Below, piece after piece: positions 1 to 11,968 of a DNA stretch of 64,000 nucleotides (its first letter is position 1; the number at the start of each line of letters is the position of its first letter). The notes under the pieces were generated by a model. That model did not search any database. It worked only from the letters and a program-made list of their open reading frames with translations, and had not been told where the DNA came from. The position numbers and the translations under genes were made by a program. The stretch comes from Cryptomeria japonica (lineage: Eukaryota; Streptophyta; Pinopsida; Cupressales; Cupressaceae), in NCBI RefSeq assembly GCF_030272615.1, contig NC_081412.1:541092335-541156334 (forward strand), in the 5' to 3' direction.

Positions 1-2365
1 AACATGAACTAAAGGAGCCAATCATACAAAGGAGAGTAAGGAAAATGATTGATACCTTAGACCAAAATTATGGAGGCGAAGCATCTGGTGCCACTGCTTC
101 CACCAATACTAATGAACAAATAGGGGCCAAATCAAACAAAGTTAAAGAACAAACAAGAGAAACGAGGAAAATGTCAAAGGAGAAACCCAAGGGTACTGCA
201 TCCAACAAACAGACAACATACACAAAAGAAAAGGACTCAGATACTCCTGCATCTTCCCAGGTAAACATAGACCGGTAGGAGTGACATATGCAAGAAAGAG
301 AAAGTGTGAAGGGATAGTTGACACAAAGGATAATAAGAAGCCCAAGAAGGATGAAAAGGAGGGTGTTAACACTGACACCCAATTTGATGTGGAAATAAAA
401 GAAGTCAGAAGAAGTGGTAGAAATGTACTTCCAACTATTGATTAATTGATCCATGGGATCAAAGAGATTGGAGGTCTATGTGGTGTTGGGAGAAAATATC
501 CCCTCTGCAATGAGGAGGACAAAAGAAAAATTGAAGATGCACTTATGTGGAACATGCATAAGTTCTATAGAACTCCCAGTGAACTATATGGAATAGGTCC
601 ATCAGACTTGCAAAATCAAATTGAAGGAAGATGGAAAACAACTTTAACTATTGAGAAAGAGAACTAGATAAAAGCACTCATGGAAGTGCAACTTGATTTT
701 GATTTTAGTCAACCTTCAATAGTGGAAGAAGCATGTGTTCAATGCTTCAAAATAAGAATCAGTACATGGAGAGTGGCCATGGGAGATGTCCAAGGTGTGC
801 ATGATGAGGGTGTTGCCTTATGGAAAACAATCTTGAGCTAGCAAAAGGAAGCTGAAGAAGAAATAGCAAAGGGAACAAAACAGGACCAAGGTACAACTGC
901 CCTTGATAAAGGGAAAGGTAAAGACAAAGACTCTACTAAAGGTTTTGATGTTTTCTTAGTTGATGATATCATTAGTAATGTTGTGTCAGATATTCATAAT
1001 TTGACAAAGGATGTAGAGAAACTGGTTGAACACAAATCAACCGTTGAAACTATTGATATTGGTGTTTCACCAGTAAAGGGGACCACTTAAACTAAGCATC
1101 TTGATGAAGATGAAGTCATAGTTGAAGATATACCTTATGAAGATAAACATCATAGAACTTCGGTAAACATAAATCCTACTGACAATGAACCTCTTTTGTC
1201 AGAAAAAGGTGCAAGGGAAGGAAATCCAAAGGTGATAAATTCATCAATACCACCTATTGACGATTTAGAGAAGAAGGAAACTGAGGAGAAGGAAGAAAAA
1301 TAGAAGGAAGCTGAAAAGAAGGAAGAAGAAATGAAGGAAACAGAGGAGACCAAGGAATTGGAACAACACAAGTAGAAAGAGGATTCTCCATCCGGTCAAC
1401 CTGAAGATGGTAAGAAAACAGTGGTGGACACTCCTCTGATAAAGACGAAGTTAGACTTAGAAAAGAAGAGTGAAAAGAAGAAAGCTAAACTCACCACTGT
1501 AACCAGCTCTGAGGTTGAGGCCAAAGAAAAGGAAGAAGAAACAAAGGAGGAAGAAGAGGAAGACTCAGTAATAGATATTAAGAAGATGAACCCTAAACAA
1601 TTAATGAAAGTTTCATAAAAATTGAAACTTCAAGCTGAAAAGGCAAAACTTAGAGCAAAGAAAAAGAAGACCAAAATTCTTAATACTTCAAAGACCATTT
1701 TGTCTGATCTCATTTTGGTCATTGTTGTTGATGATAATGCACCCATCATTGATCAGTTGGGCACTCTTGTCAAAGAAATCAGTTCAGAGGCAACCAGTAT
1801 GGAGAAGGTTGCAGTCAGATGGTATGAAAAAAGGAGAGGTAAAAAATTAATGGAACACATATCAGCTGGCAAAGTTGCTCTCTCCACCAGCACTGAAGAG
1901 GTCAGATCTATACTATAGGAAGTTGGCCAATTATTGGTCAAGTCATCAAGCTTCACTAATTTAATCAAAGATCTTGAAGATAAAAGAGCTCAGACTCAAA
2001 GGGAAATCCAAGATCTGATAGGTTCTTTTGATCCTCTTACAAGCTCTGTAGCAACCTTTAGTGGAAAGGTAAAACAGTTAACTCATGAAATCAAAAAGTT
2101 AAAAGAGGAAGAGGATAAACGAGTTCTTAATCTATTAGAGCTATAGTGCTACCTTGCACCGATCATTGATTTCATGCAAAGGAATGTCAAAGAAGCAGAA
2201 AACCTCATAAGTGCACCTGACTATAAGACAATAGATGATATGGAGGATTTTTTTACATTTTTGTATGGACACTTCAACACTATGAAACAGGTGAAGTCTT
2301 CATGCGAATCCTCTTTGCAAGATGCTAAGAAAAATTTCAAAGATATTTTTTCTTTATCCTCATGA
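1..2365 (+). mobile_element. Decayed ORF of unknown function inside an LTR retrotransposon (internal region)
   Basis: Reading along one main frame gives a long, very hydrophilic protein remnant that ends shortly before a polypurine tract and an LTR, so it is the 3'-most coding part of an LTR element whose left part lies outside the window. It is rich in Lys and Glu, with runs of E/K around 1,270-1,370 and 1,500-1,560, and coiled-coil-like stretches near 1,620-2,360. No gag, protease, reverse transcriptase or integrase motif is present. An extra ORF between pol and the 3' LTR is known in the SIRE/Maximus branch of Copia, so that is one possible identity, but I see no membrane segment or signal peptide and do not call it an envelope gene. 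It is a fossil with roughly ten breaks. Function unknown. Confidence 0.5.
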
Positions 2366-2526
2366 ATTCTCTTGTATATTCTTTGCCATTGATGTCAAAA
2401 TGGGGAGTTTGTATATAGACTAAGGTAGATGAAATAGGGGTCAAAACCAACACATACATGACTATTTTGCAGCAAAGTCATTCAACATTTTTTGTAGTGT
2501 TTGCCACCAATGCCAAAGGGGGAGTT

Positions 2527-3745
2527 TGTTGCCATTATACTACATTTTGTATGACCAATGAAATGGTTGTCATTGTTGGCAACATTATCTTCTAAGTCTC
2601 CACAGTCCATCGGTAAATGAGTAAAGGGTAACCAGTGAAGAACAAGAGTCCTTATTCCTATCGACAGTGAGTAGACCGATATACAAGGGTTAACTGGCAA
2701 AGAAGTGACTAGACCGATATATAGGGGTTAACTGGCTAAGCAGTAAGTAGACCGGTATATAGGATGTAACCAGTTAAGCAGTGAGTAGACTAGTATACAG
2801 GAGGTAACTGCTTAGGCAAAATTGGACCAGTACATAGGAGACAACCTGCAATACAGGAGTCTCAACCGATAGACTTAGAAACATCCAGATAACATCCAGT
2901 TGAACTGGTAGTCTTCCCTTTTCAACAGGTGAGGTTATCGGCATGAATGACTGTCTTGACTGATATTCTCGGAATGAATTTTGGAGAGTAATTTGAGGCA
3001 CGATAACAGATTTTTGAATCTGATTTTTGGAGGGAAAGTTGGTGCTAGAACTAAAGGCTAATATATTCAAATCTTTCATTCTGATTGTGTGTGTTGTCAA
3101 TGTGAAAAAGATCTGAGTGAATGTAAACAGGGGGAGTAGAATAGAGTGCAGTAGATAGAGGTATGAATCAGTGAAGCCGACACCGATCAAAAGAAGAGAG
3201 CATGCAAAGTGGATCTATGAGATAGAGGTAGTGTCATCAAATAGATCAATCATCTTTGTTGCCTTCTAACAATTGCAACATTGTAAATCCCTAATAGGGT
3301 AAACCTTAACTGGTTCTTTATGTAAAATCTCTTAACCGAGTCACTTCAGATATGAAGTTGTAAATTCCTCTAGCAAGGTGAAATTTAACAGGTTCTAAGG
3401 TATTCTTAATCAGATTCCAGTCACTTCTAACAGGGTGATATTCTCAGAAAAAACTAGTTGTAAGCTCTTAACAGGTCAATCTTTTTCAGTGTAATAAAAG
3501 AGATTGTGGGTTATCCCCACCATGGTTTTCTCTCTCTAACTGAGGGTTTCCACGTATAATTGCTAGTGTTATGTGATTCCTATTTGTGCATGCAAATCTC
3601 TTTTCTTTGAGGTTCTTTCCTTTCATGATTTATGCAATGTTTAAGTTAATTTGGAAGGATAGTTGCAAACCGGTCAGTTTGAATGTTTGAATTGTGAATA
3701 AACTATTTTGACTGATTCACCCCCCATCTCTCAGTCACCGGTTAA
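2527..3745 (+). repeat. 3' LTR of the left-edge LTR retrotransposon
   Basis: A purine tract (AAAGGGGGAG, 2515-2524) directly precedes TGTTGCC at 2527, the usual polypurine-tract to LTR junction. An AATAAAAG signal and the stretch GGGTTATCCCCACC near 3,490-3,520 resemble the transcribed part of Copia LTRs. Homology of the following sequence to spacer A elsewhere in the window starts at about 3,750, so the LTR must end near 3,737-3,750; the exact base is uncertain. Length is about 1.2 kb. The partner LTR is outside the window, so age cannot be estimated. Confidence 0.6.
2665..2816 (+). repeat. 38-bp tandem repeat, four copies, within the LTR
   Basis: Four consecutive units of exactly 38 bp start at 2665, 2703, 2741 and 2779. 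Each carries a core like GTAGACCGATATA followed by GGTTAACTGG. A fifth, strongly diverged unit may follow to about 2,850. The array lies in the upstream (U3-like) part of the LTR, where short tandem repeats are often found in plant elements. Confidence 0.8.
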
Positions 3746-3749
3746 TACT

Positions 3750-4400
3750 AAAAAATTGAAGGGTTGATATTGGCTTAGAATGGATGGCGAGAATTGGATG
3801 AGATAAATTTTAAATTTAAATTTGAGAGCAGGGACAAATTAAATGTGAATAGTTGGTGTATGTAGGCTTGAGATTATTGGATTGAGTAAATAGTTTTGAT
3901 TAAAAGTTAGTTGGAAATGGGTTGCTAGGATTTAAGATAGACTCCATTTATTTATTTTTTGATTTATATTTATTTTAATTTTAAATTATGAAAGGGACAT
4001 AATTGTTTGATTAGTCAGTTGTTATATTAGTATTTGAAGCTTTATGCTAATTTACCAAAAAATTATATTATCTAATTATTTAATATAAATCGATGTAATA
4101 AATTTAATTAATTATTTGATGATAGAAATAACATTATAGGTTAAATTTAAATTAATCAAATAAATATAATTTATCTAATTAATTACTATGAGATGCAAGT
4201 GTGGTCACAACAAGATTAATTTAATGGTGGGAACTCAATCTTGTATCTAATGTTTGAGAATAACATTATGACTTTGTCAACCATAACATCAATAACTTTT
4301 AAAAAAATAAAATCTTCATCCATTTAGTCTTCAAACTATAATATAAATAATTCATACATTATCTTGTTAGCTGGATTTTTTTTTATCTGTAAGTTGTGGG
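3750..4400. repeat. Duplicated UGT-locus spacer A, copy 1
   Basis: This AT-rich segment matches 18,885-19,870 in the same orientation and order, for example GATTGGATGGC-like start, the TCTAATTAATTA stretch, and the end TACATTATCTTGTTAGCTGGATTTT. Part of it also matches 33,565-33,700. It has no coding potential. In the third copy it lies just upstream of a UGT copy, so it is probably part of the ancestral spacer between UGT genes. Confidence 0.65.
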
Positions 4401-4699
4401 GTAAGGGCCCACTCACTTATATTAAATCATAATGAGATACATAGAGCTGTAATCTTTCCAATCAGGAGGCAAATAAAGAAAAAAATGAAGCTAAGAAACT
4501 CAAAGAAGGAAAGAGAGGGCTAGAAGAACTAAAGAGAAATGAAAGAGAGTAACAAGCCCACAAGATGAGACAAAAAGCTAAAAGGACCCAACACAGACTA
4601 AGCCAACAGACCAAACAAAACTATATATTTTTGTTTTGCAAAAAGAGAGTTTCCATAGACCACTAGGAGCCCTCATCCCTTGGTTCCCTACCTTCAATA

Positions 4700-6170
4700 C
4701 AATTTTTTTAGCATTTTATTTATGAGATTTCTTCCTTGAAGGATTGTAATCTAAATTTGCATTCGCTTCTCATTTTTTGAGCAATCAGATGTTTCCTTGG
4801 AGGGGCCAAAATGACATCATGCTCATATACATTAGGAGACACATCATTAAGATAATCCATGAATGAAAAAGTCATTGGAATTTGAGCCATACTCATCACT
4901 AGGAGAAAAAGTATTATCATCCAACTTGTCTTCGATAGGATCCTTAAGAGGAATAAAGGGATCCAAAGGTATCAGAAGATTATATCTTGGAACTCCATGA
5001 GAGTCTAAAAACTTTCCATGGTTGTGCCAGATGAAATCAACTTCTAGAGACCCAACCGTTTTTACCCATTTCTTAAGATTGATTTTCTTGGATTTCGACA
5101 TTATTGGCAAAGAGCATATGCTTTGATATTGTCAAACAACTTATTGTAATGAAAGAACCATAAAAGGAGTCCTTTAGAATTTAGAAACTAATTTCAAGTG
5201 CCAAAAGAAGAGTGAATCTAAACAAAATGAGGAAGAAGATAATAAATGTCTACCAAAGCATAAACCTTGATAAAGATGCACAGTGGAATAACCTCAAAAG
5301 TATCTTGTTTGATAAAAACACCCACTTGACTAACCATATTCTAGATAAAATTAAGATCATGTGAAATCAAAGTAGAGTTGTGGATCTTGATCTAGATGGA
5401 GATTTTTGTGATTTTCACAGAGGAAGGGTCAATGAAATGGATACAAGGTGTAACAAAGATACTTGAATGGCTCAAGAACTAAGGACCATTCTAAACCACA
5501 AAGTTGTGATCTAAAGAAGAGTTGGTATGAAGCATGAAAAATCCTAAAACCAGAGGTTTAATGGTAGGAAGAGGAAAACTAATCCATGTAGATTTAACCT
5601 TCTCCAAAAACTAATTAAAAGGTGGGCACTTCATTAGAAATCTTATGACTAGCAAATGACACCCCGCACTCATAAACACTGCATCAACATAGGAGTTGAA
5701 AATGTGAAAGTCCACAAGCTCATTAGTGAAAGCCACTTCTGCATCCCCAACCGAAATAGAAATTGTATGGAAAAGAGGGGTGCATTAAAGATTTAAAATA
5801 GGCACCCCTATAGAAGCTAGAGGTGAAAATGATGGAGATATAGAAGGGTAAGGGTTTTCCTTTTTTATTTGCTCTAAATAATATGCACTAGAGACATAGA
5901 GAGGATTAGATATTTCTTGCATTCAATGAGAACTTGAGTACTTGTGAATCTAGGAAGATAGGATTCCACATTGAAGATTTTAATGGAGAAGTTCCATGGA
6001 TAGTTGTGTACTGGGAAATAAAGACCATCACAAGAGGGTCGAACGACAAAAAACTGATCACTCACCATGTATGCTAGATTGGGGTTTGTTGGAGGAATGA
6101 ATCATACATATCTCTCATCAAGCCCAAGAATCCACATGGATCTTTCCTTTTCTCATGCCAGGTCCCTTTG
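4700..6170 (-). pseudogene. Decayed LINE ORF1-like (DUF4283-type) remnant
   Basis: On the minus strand several frames keep fragments reminiscent of the ORF1 protein of plant L1-type LINEs. Around 5,290-5,420 the minus strand encodes a stretch like ISIxIKIHN followed by VGVFIKQDTFEVIPLCIFI, which fits the DUF4283 pattern of xIWIRLxxLP...G...D..T. Open pieces of 87 codons (4,847-5,110) and 64 codons (5,874-6,068) flank it. There are many stops and frame changes, and no ORF2 follows. The stretch 4,400-4,700 holds only AT-rich and purine-rich DNA. Identification rests on motif pattern by eye; a decayed LTR-element gag is an alternative. Confidence 0.4.
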
Positions 6171-6604
6171 CCTTAGTATTAGTTAAACTCATAGTGGGTA
6201 GTAGTTGAGAGGTGAAAGTGAAGATATGATTATTATTAAATAATTAAAAGTAATATAAAATTTGTAAACAATAATAAAATATTTTGTTTTGTTTTTCATG
6301 CATTTAAGGACTTGAATATCTTATAATATCTATGTGTATCTCTTATGTACTCTTTTCCAATATTATTATATATATTTAGGCCTTGTCCCTTTTGTCTAAA
6401 AAAAAAGTGTCAAAAGCAAATAAAATTAAATACTTCTAGTTTTTATTGGCTTATGTTTTTGCATCTATTTATGAGTGTAATATGTCTTATGGGTAATAAT
6501 TTATCTAATCACAAATATAAAATGTGATAAAAGTAAGTACTTTGTAATTTAACAAAATTTACTATATTTTTCATGATAATTGAAGAGTTACTCTTTTTCC
6601 CTTT
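6171..6604. other. AT-rich spacer, nothing recognised
   Basis: No ORF of interest, RNA gene or clear repeat boundary was seen. Small open frames here are low-complexity A/T translations. Confidence 0.5.
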
Positions 6605-6973
6605 TTTGATGTGTCAATTTTATGGGTTGAATAAATGGTGATACAAGAGTCCTCCAATCTCCCTTGGGAATTCCTCCTTTCTATCTACCAAAAACTACCT
6701 ACCTTGACATAATTATTTCTTGTGACATAAAATTTGTATAGAAAATGTGTACATTTTTTTTGTAGTCCTATAAAACCCTTAGGAATAAATCCTTTATTTT
6801 TTCTCTGTAATATTCTCCATTTGAAATACAAAGTTTAGAATCGATGAATATAATTATAATTTATACCTATTTGCATTAATTTTGTAAGCTAGCTCAAGTG
6901 GCTATCCAAAATGTTGTCATCATATAATATGAGGTTAGTTCCTCTTGAAAATAAAACCAAGTGAGAGCACATT
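6605..6973. repeat. Duplicated UGT-locus spacer B, copy 1, left part
   Basis: Matches 45,540-45,910 in order and orientation, for example GATACAAGAGTCCTCCAATCTCC against GATACAAGGGTCC and the shared ending around GTTCCTCTTGAAAATAAAA. The match resumes on the other side of the Gypsy element at 11,969, so the element inserted into an existing spacer copy. Confidence 0.65.
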
Positions 6974-8349
6974 TGGTGCAGGAGCACCTAAGGTCTAGTC
7001 AATTTGTCAATTTGGTGTTTTGAGTCTTAGGAGTTAAGGTTGGGTCTATTTTGATTCAATAAGGTCTTTTGAGACCATTTGTAATGTTATTTCATGTTTT
7101 TGGGTCTATTGGTCTAAATTGGAGTCATGATTTTCAAATTTGCAAAATTGCTCAAAATGTTGTCATTTTTGTTATCGGGATAGGTTATACCGATAAAATG
7201 TTATTACTATTATTAGGATAGGTTTTACCAATAAGGTATCATTGTTGTTATTGAGATAGGTTACACTATCGTATTTGCAATTCCATTCAGTCAACTTTGA
7301 ATAATTATTTCAATAAGCTATCAATATTGGCATCGGGATAGTTGACCCAATAAAGCATCATGGTGGTAAAAAGTTATCATTGGAATAGTTAATCTGATAA
7401 GGTTATCGTCAGGATAGTTTACACTATCAAGATTATAGAATATTGTTCAGCCGACTTCGATGGGTTATACCGATAGACCTTCAATTGTCTTGTTCGACAT
7501 AAGCTATACCAAAATGAGCAACATCAGGGTAGTTTGTTCTATCAAAATTACATAAAATTGTTTCTCCGCCTTGAAGGGTTATTCCGATGGGTGATCAAGA
7601 AGACATGTTCAGAATTTCTATTCCAATACCGATGTCTGAGAGTGATTTATTAGTTCGGAATTGTTGTTCCAATACTTGTGTCCGACAACGACTTACCAGT
7701 TTTTTAATTTGAATAGTCATGTAGTCCAAAGATCATGGTGGGAAAGTTCAAATTTGGTATAAATTATATGGGCAACGACTAGAAAGATAGTTGGGGGGGA
7801 GAGCAGGGAGGATTCGACAATGTAAATTATATATTGTTTTTCAAATTTAAAATCATTGGCACCCAATTGGAAGTCTATTTTCTATCATTCGCTCTATCTC
7901 TGAAATTTGTTTTGTTTCTTGTATTTGTACATGGATTAAAACTATTTATGCAAAAATATGTGGGTATAGAGCTATGTGTTATCTTCCATTTTCCAATGGT
8001 TGAAATTCTGAACCGTTAAGACTTTGCATATTTTTCATGAGGTTGCCTGGCTAGTTAGGTTAACTAGGGTTCTAACAAGAATTCTGACAATTTCTCCCTG
8101 TTTTGGTTGTTAGAAAACCCTAAAACTTGGCCTTAGGGACCAAGAGGGGTTAGAGGATAGAATTAACATCAAGGAGAGACATTAGTCCAATTAGGGCTAT
8201 AGTTGTAATTATATGTTGCTAATTTGAGGACATATAAGCTTAAGTTTTGTTGCAATTTGACTGTTAATCTGGTAGCAGAGAGTCCTTGTAAGGGTATTTT
8301 GTGTTTTGAATGTTGTAAGTCTGAAGGAAGGGGATTTTGTATTGAATCA
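6974..8349 (+). repeat. 5' LTR of the gag-protease Gypsy element
   Basis: Begins TGGTGCAG and ends ...GAATCA just before the primer-site-like sequence; aligns over its whole length with 10,569-11,968. It contains a series of TATCGGGATAG...CCGATA units between about 7,170 and 7,480 that can fold into short hairpins. Confidence 0.85.
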
Positions 8350-8472
8350 AGTGTTATCAGAGCAAGGGAGTAGATTCCTTGAAAGAGACCTGAAGTCTGA
8401 GATAAGAGTGAGTAAGCGATTATAGACAAGAGGCCTCCTAAGAACGTTGGTACTACTAGAGAATTGTAGGAG
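8350..8472 (+). other. Leader and probable primer-binding site of the Gypsy element
   Basis: The sequence right after the 5' LTR, AGTGTTATCAGAGCAAGGG, resembles the TGGTATCAGAGC site complementary to the 3' end of initiator methionine tRNA used by many plant LTR elements. Confidence 0.55.
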
Positions 8473-9637
8473 TTGAGAGAGAAGAATACAAGGCTGCATG
8501 AGTCCTACAATATTGTGTTGGCAAGGCTTGAAGCCTTAGAGTCTAATCAGAGAAGGAATGTTGATTTGGGAGATGTGAGTGAAGGGGAAGAAGAAGAGTT
8601 CCAGGAAGCAGAAGGAGAAGAGAAATTGGACCTTGAGGAACATAGGATAGTTGAACTTCTAAAATAAGTTCAAGGTGATAAACATAAGCTAAAAGTTGAA
8701 TTGCGTATGTATGGAGGTAATTTGGATGAAGAAGAGCTTCTAGATTGGATTGCAGCTATGGACAATCACTTTGAATGTGAAGATGTTCCTGATGAGAAAC
8801 AGGTGAAGATAGCAAAGAGAAATTTGAAAGGACATGCATTATTATTATGGGACTATGAACAATTTGAAACGAGGAAGAGGTAAGGGAAAAATAGTTTCTT
8901 GGGATAGGATGGTTGCTAAACTTAAGGGTAAGTTTCCTCCTAAAAATTATGAAGTTCAATTGTATAAGAAATTCCAAGGTTTGAAACAAAAAGAGTTAGA
9001 TGTCAAAACATATACTAGTGAATTTTACAAGTTGAGCATAAGATTAGGTAGGATGGAAGATGAGGTTGAAAAGGTTGCTAGATACCTTGGTGGACTTAGA
9101 TTTAACATTTAGGATGAACTAGTTGTGGCAAATCCAACGATGGTGGAGGAATGTTTTCAATTGGCAATTAGAGTGGAAGAAAAGATCAAGAGGAGACAAG
9201 ATAAGTCAAGTAGGGGAAGAGGCAACACCCTTAGGGGTAGAGGAACATTTTCTACTTCAAGACAATCAAATGAAAGCCAAGAAGATTCAAACAAGAGTCA
9301 AGAGCAAGGTGTAGATTTCAAAGGTAGAGGCACAAGAGGCAGATTTGGTGGAGGTAGGAGTTCCAATATATTTCTAGGTAGGTGCTATAATTGTCAAGAG
9401 TTTGGACACCCAACATTCAAGTGTACCGAGAGACAAGGATCCACATCAAGTGGTGGTGAAAGAAGGGGTGAAAAGAGAGTCCAAATTGTGCAAGACGATG
9501 ACAGTGAAAGTGTCAACCCCCCAAATTATGTTGTTGCTCCAAAAGTAGGTGAAGCATTGATGCTGAGAAGAACAATTTTGAAGGAATCTAAAGAGAAGGA
9601 AATGACTCAAAGAAGGATCTTGTTCAGGACCACATGA
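8473..9637 (+). mobile_element. gag region of the Gypsy element (fossil)
   Basis: Encodes an acidic N-terminal segment, then a Retrotrans_gag-type capsid region (open pieces with YGGNLDEEELLDWIAAMD and, near 8,930-9,100, the helical KLKGKFPPKNYEVQLYKK and YLGGLRFNI stretches common in plant Gypsy gag), then a basic Arg/Gly-rich segment and one CCHC zinc knuckle at about 9,386-9,427 (CYNCQEFGHPTFKC, spacing C-x2-C-x4-H-x4-C). In a live element this protein would form the particle and bind RNA. Broken. Confidence 0.75.
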
Positions 9638-10126
9638 AAATGTAAAGGTAAAGTATGCAAGGTAGTAATAGTTTCAGGTTCCACTAATAATATGGTGTCT
9701 AGAGAGATGGTAGCTAAACTGAAACTAAAAATAATTCCTGATGAAGAACCATATAGAGCATCTTGGGTAAATGATAACCAGTCACTTTTGGTAAATGAAC
9801 AAGCCTATGTTGAGTTTCATATTGGAGGATATAAAGATAGGGTACTTTGTGATATTTTACCTGTGGATTGTTGTCATCTACTTCTTGGAAGGCCATGGCT
9901 ATTTGATAGGCAAACACTGTATGATGGTAGAAGGAATACCCACACCATTGAGAAGGATGGAAAAACTTTTGTATTAACCCCATTGCACGAGACTGAAGAA
10001 GCAAGAGGCAAGGCAACAAAAATCATCTTGGTTGGCAAGAAGGAGTTGGTGAGGGTAAGTGAAGATGAGTCAAGAAAAGTTGCAGTTACTCCTATGTTTG
10101 ATGATACTAAATCAGAAGTTTTGTAG
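9638..10126 (+). mobile_element. Retropepsin-like protease region of the Gypsy element (fossil)
   Basis: Follows gag directly. The region shows the aspartic-protease pattern of plant Gypsy elements: a core near 9,665-9,700 ending GSTNNMVS, and a downstream HLLLGRPWLFDRQ motif near 9,875-9,910 (the ILGRPWL-type second conserved block). About 440 bp of further internal sequence to 10,568 has only short open pieces without recognised domains, and no pol domains follow. Confidence 0.7.
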
Positions 10127-10568
10127 ACTATTTCAGTTAGGTATGATAGAGGTAAGTTGTAGATACCTAAAATAGACCAAACAAAGGCCAAAGATCAAGT
10201 GTATGTGCAGCCACAAGGTGGGTGGAAGAAGGATAAGACAATCCTAGTTGGGACTCTAATTTGTCCTATAGTCGAACAAGAAGTTGGTAAGTAGTCATTT
10301 TTTGTAATGACATGGCATTTTGGGTTTGATAAACATGATAGATCAGAGGTTCCGGTGATAGAGAACCTGATGCAGAAAGGACAAGTGATTGGACAAGGAC
10401 CTGGGAGAGTTTGGCAAGAATCAAAGGATAGATATAGCAAGCATGAAGCAGTTGTGATGGAGAAACCAGTTCAAGGCACTCAAGCAGGGATAACACCTCA
10501 GAAGGTCAGAGATGGACAAGGACAATCCAGTTTTCAAGGGACTTGGAAAATTTTCAAGCTCAGGTATT

Positions 10569-11968
10569 TGGTGCAGAAGAACCTAAGGTCTAGTCAATTT
10601 GTCAATTTGGTGTTTTGAGTCTTAGGAGTTAGGATTAGGTCTATTTTGATTCAATAAGGTTTGTCGAGAACATTTGTAATGTTATTTTATGTTTTTGGGT
10701 CTGTTGGTCAAAATTGGAGTCATGATTTTCAAATTTGTAAAACTGCTCAAAATATTGTCATTTCTATCATTGGGATAGGTTATATCGATATAATGTCATT
10801 GTGATAAAATGTTGTCATTACTATTATCGGGATAGGTTAAATTGATAAAGTATCATTGTTGTTATCAAGATAGGTTACACTATCATATTTGCAAAATTCT
10901 ATTTAGCCAACTTTGAATAGTTATTCCGATAAGGTATCAATATTGGTATCGGGATAGTTGACCTGATAAAGCATCATGGTGGAAAATTTTTATTATCAAA
11001 ATAGTTAATCCGATAAGGTTATCATTGAGATAGTTTACACTATCGGTATTACAAAATATTGTTCATCCGACTTTGATGGGTTATACCGATAGACCTTGAA
11101 ATGTCTTGTTCGACATAAGCTATACCAAAATGATCAACATCTGGGTAGTTTGGTCTATCAAAATTACATAAAATTGTTGCTTCGCCTTGAAGAGTTATTT
11201 TGATGGGTGATCAAGAAGACATGTTCATAATTTCTATTTCAATACCAGTGTCCAATAGTGATTCATTATCTCGGAATTGCTATTCTGATACCTGTGTCTG
11301 ACAGTGACTTATCAATTTTTGAATTTGAACAGTCATGCAATCCAATGGTCACGATGGGAAAGTTCAAATTTGGTATAAATTATATGAGTAGTGGGTAGAG
11401 AGAGAAAGAGAGAGGGGCAGAATAGGGAGGATTTTGCAATGTGAATTCTGTAATTGTTTTTCAAATTTGAAACCATTGGCACCAAATTGGAAGTCTATTT
11501 TCTGTCATTCGCTTTATCTTTGAAATTTGTTATGTTTCTTGTATTTCTATGGATTCAAATTATTTATGTGAGTACATGTGGGTATAGAGATGTGTGTTAT
11601 CTTCCATTTTCCAATGGTTAAAATTCTAAACCATTAAGACTTTGCATATTTTTCACGAGGTTGCCTAGCTAGCTAGGTTAGCTAGGGTTCTAACAAGTAT
11701 TCTGACAATTTCTCCCTATTTTGGTTGTCAAAACACCCTAAAACTTGGTGTGAGGGCCCAAGAGGTGTTAGAGGATAAAATTAGCATAAAGGAGAGGCAT
11801 AAGTCCAATTAGGGCTATAGTTGTAATTATGTGTTGCTAATTTGATGAGCATATAAGCTTAAGTTTTGTTGAAATTTGACTGTTAATCTGGTAGAAGAGA
11901 GTCCCTTTAAGGCTATTATGTGTTTTGAATGTTGTAAGTCTAAAGGAAGGGGTTTTCGTATTGCGTCA
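10569..11968 (+). repeat. 3' LTR of the gag-protease Gypsy element
   Basis: Begins TGGTGCAGAAG and ends GCGTCA; aligns with the 5' LTR throughout, with small indels including one extra segment near 10,800. The same TATCGG/CCGATA hairpin series occurs at about 10,770-11,100. Confidence 0.85.

Larger units (their letters stand above)
6974..11968 (+). mobile_element. Ty3/Gypsy-type LTR retrotransposon fossil with gag and protease only
   Basis: Two direct LTRs of about 1.38 and 1.40 kb flank a 2.2-kb internal region. The flanking bases ACATT (6969-6973) and ACATC (11969-11973) agree in four of five positions, as expected of an aged 5-bp target duplication. A primer-site-like TTATCAGAGCAAGG follows the 5' LTR. 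The internal region encodes a Retrotrans_gag domain, a CCHC knuckle and a retropepsin-like domain; no reverse transcriptase, RNase H or integrase is present. The flanks continue each other in an empty site near 45.9 kb. LTRs differ at roughly one base in ten by eye, so the insertion is old. It is broken, with several breaks in the coding part. Confidence 0.85.

Noticed and set aside
2774-3190. Minus-strand ORF of 138 codons
   Set aside because: Entirely inside the LTR and antisense to it; composition-driven.
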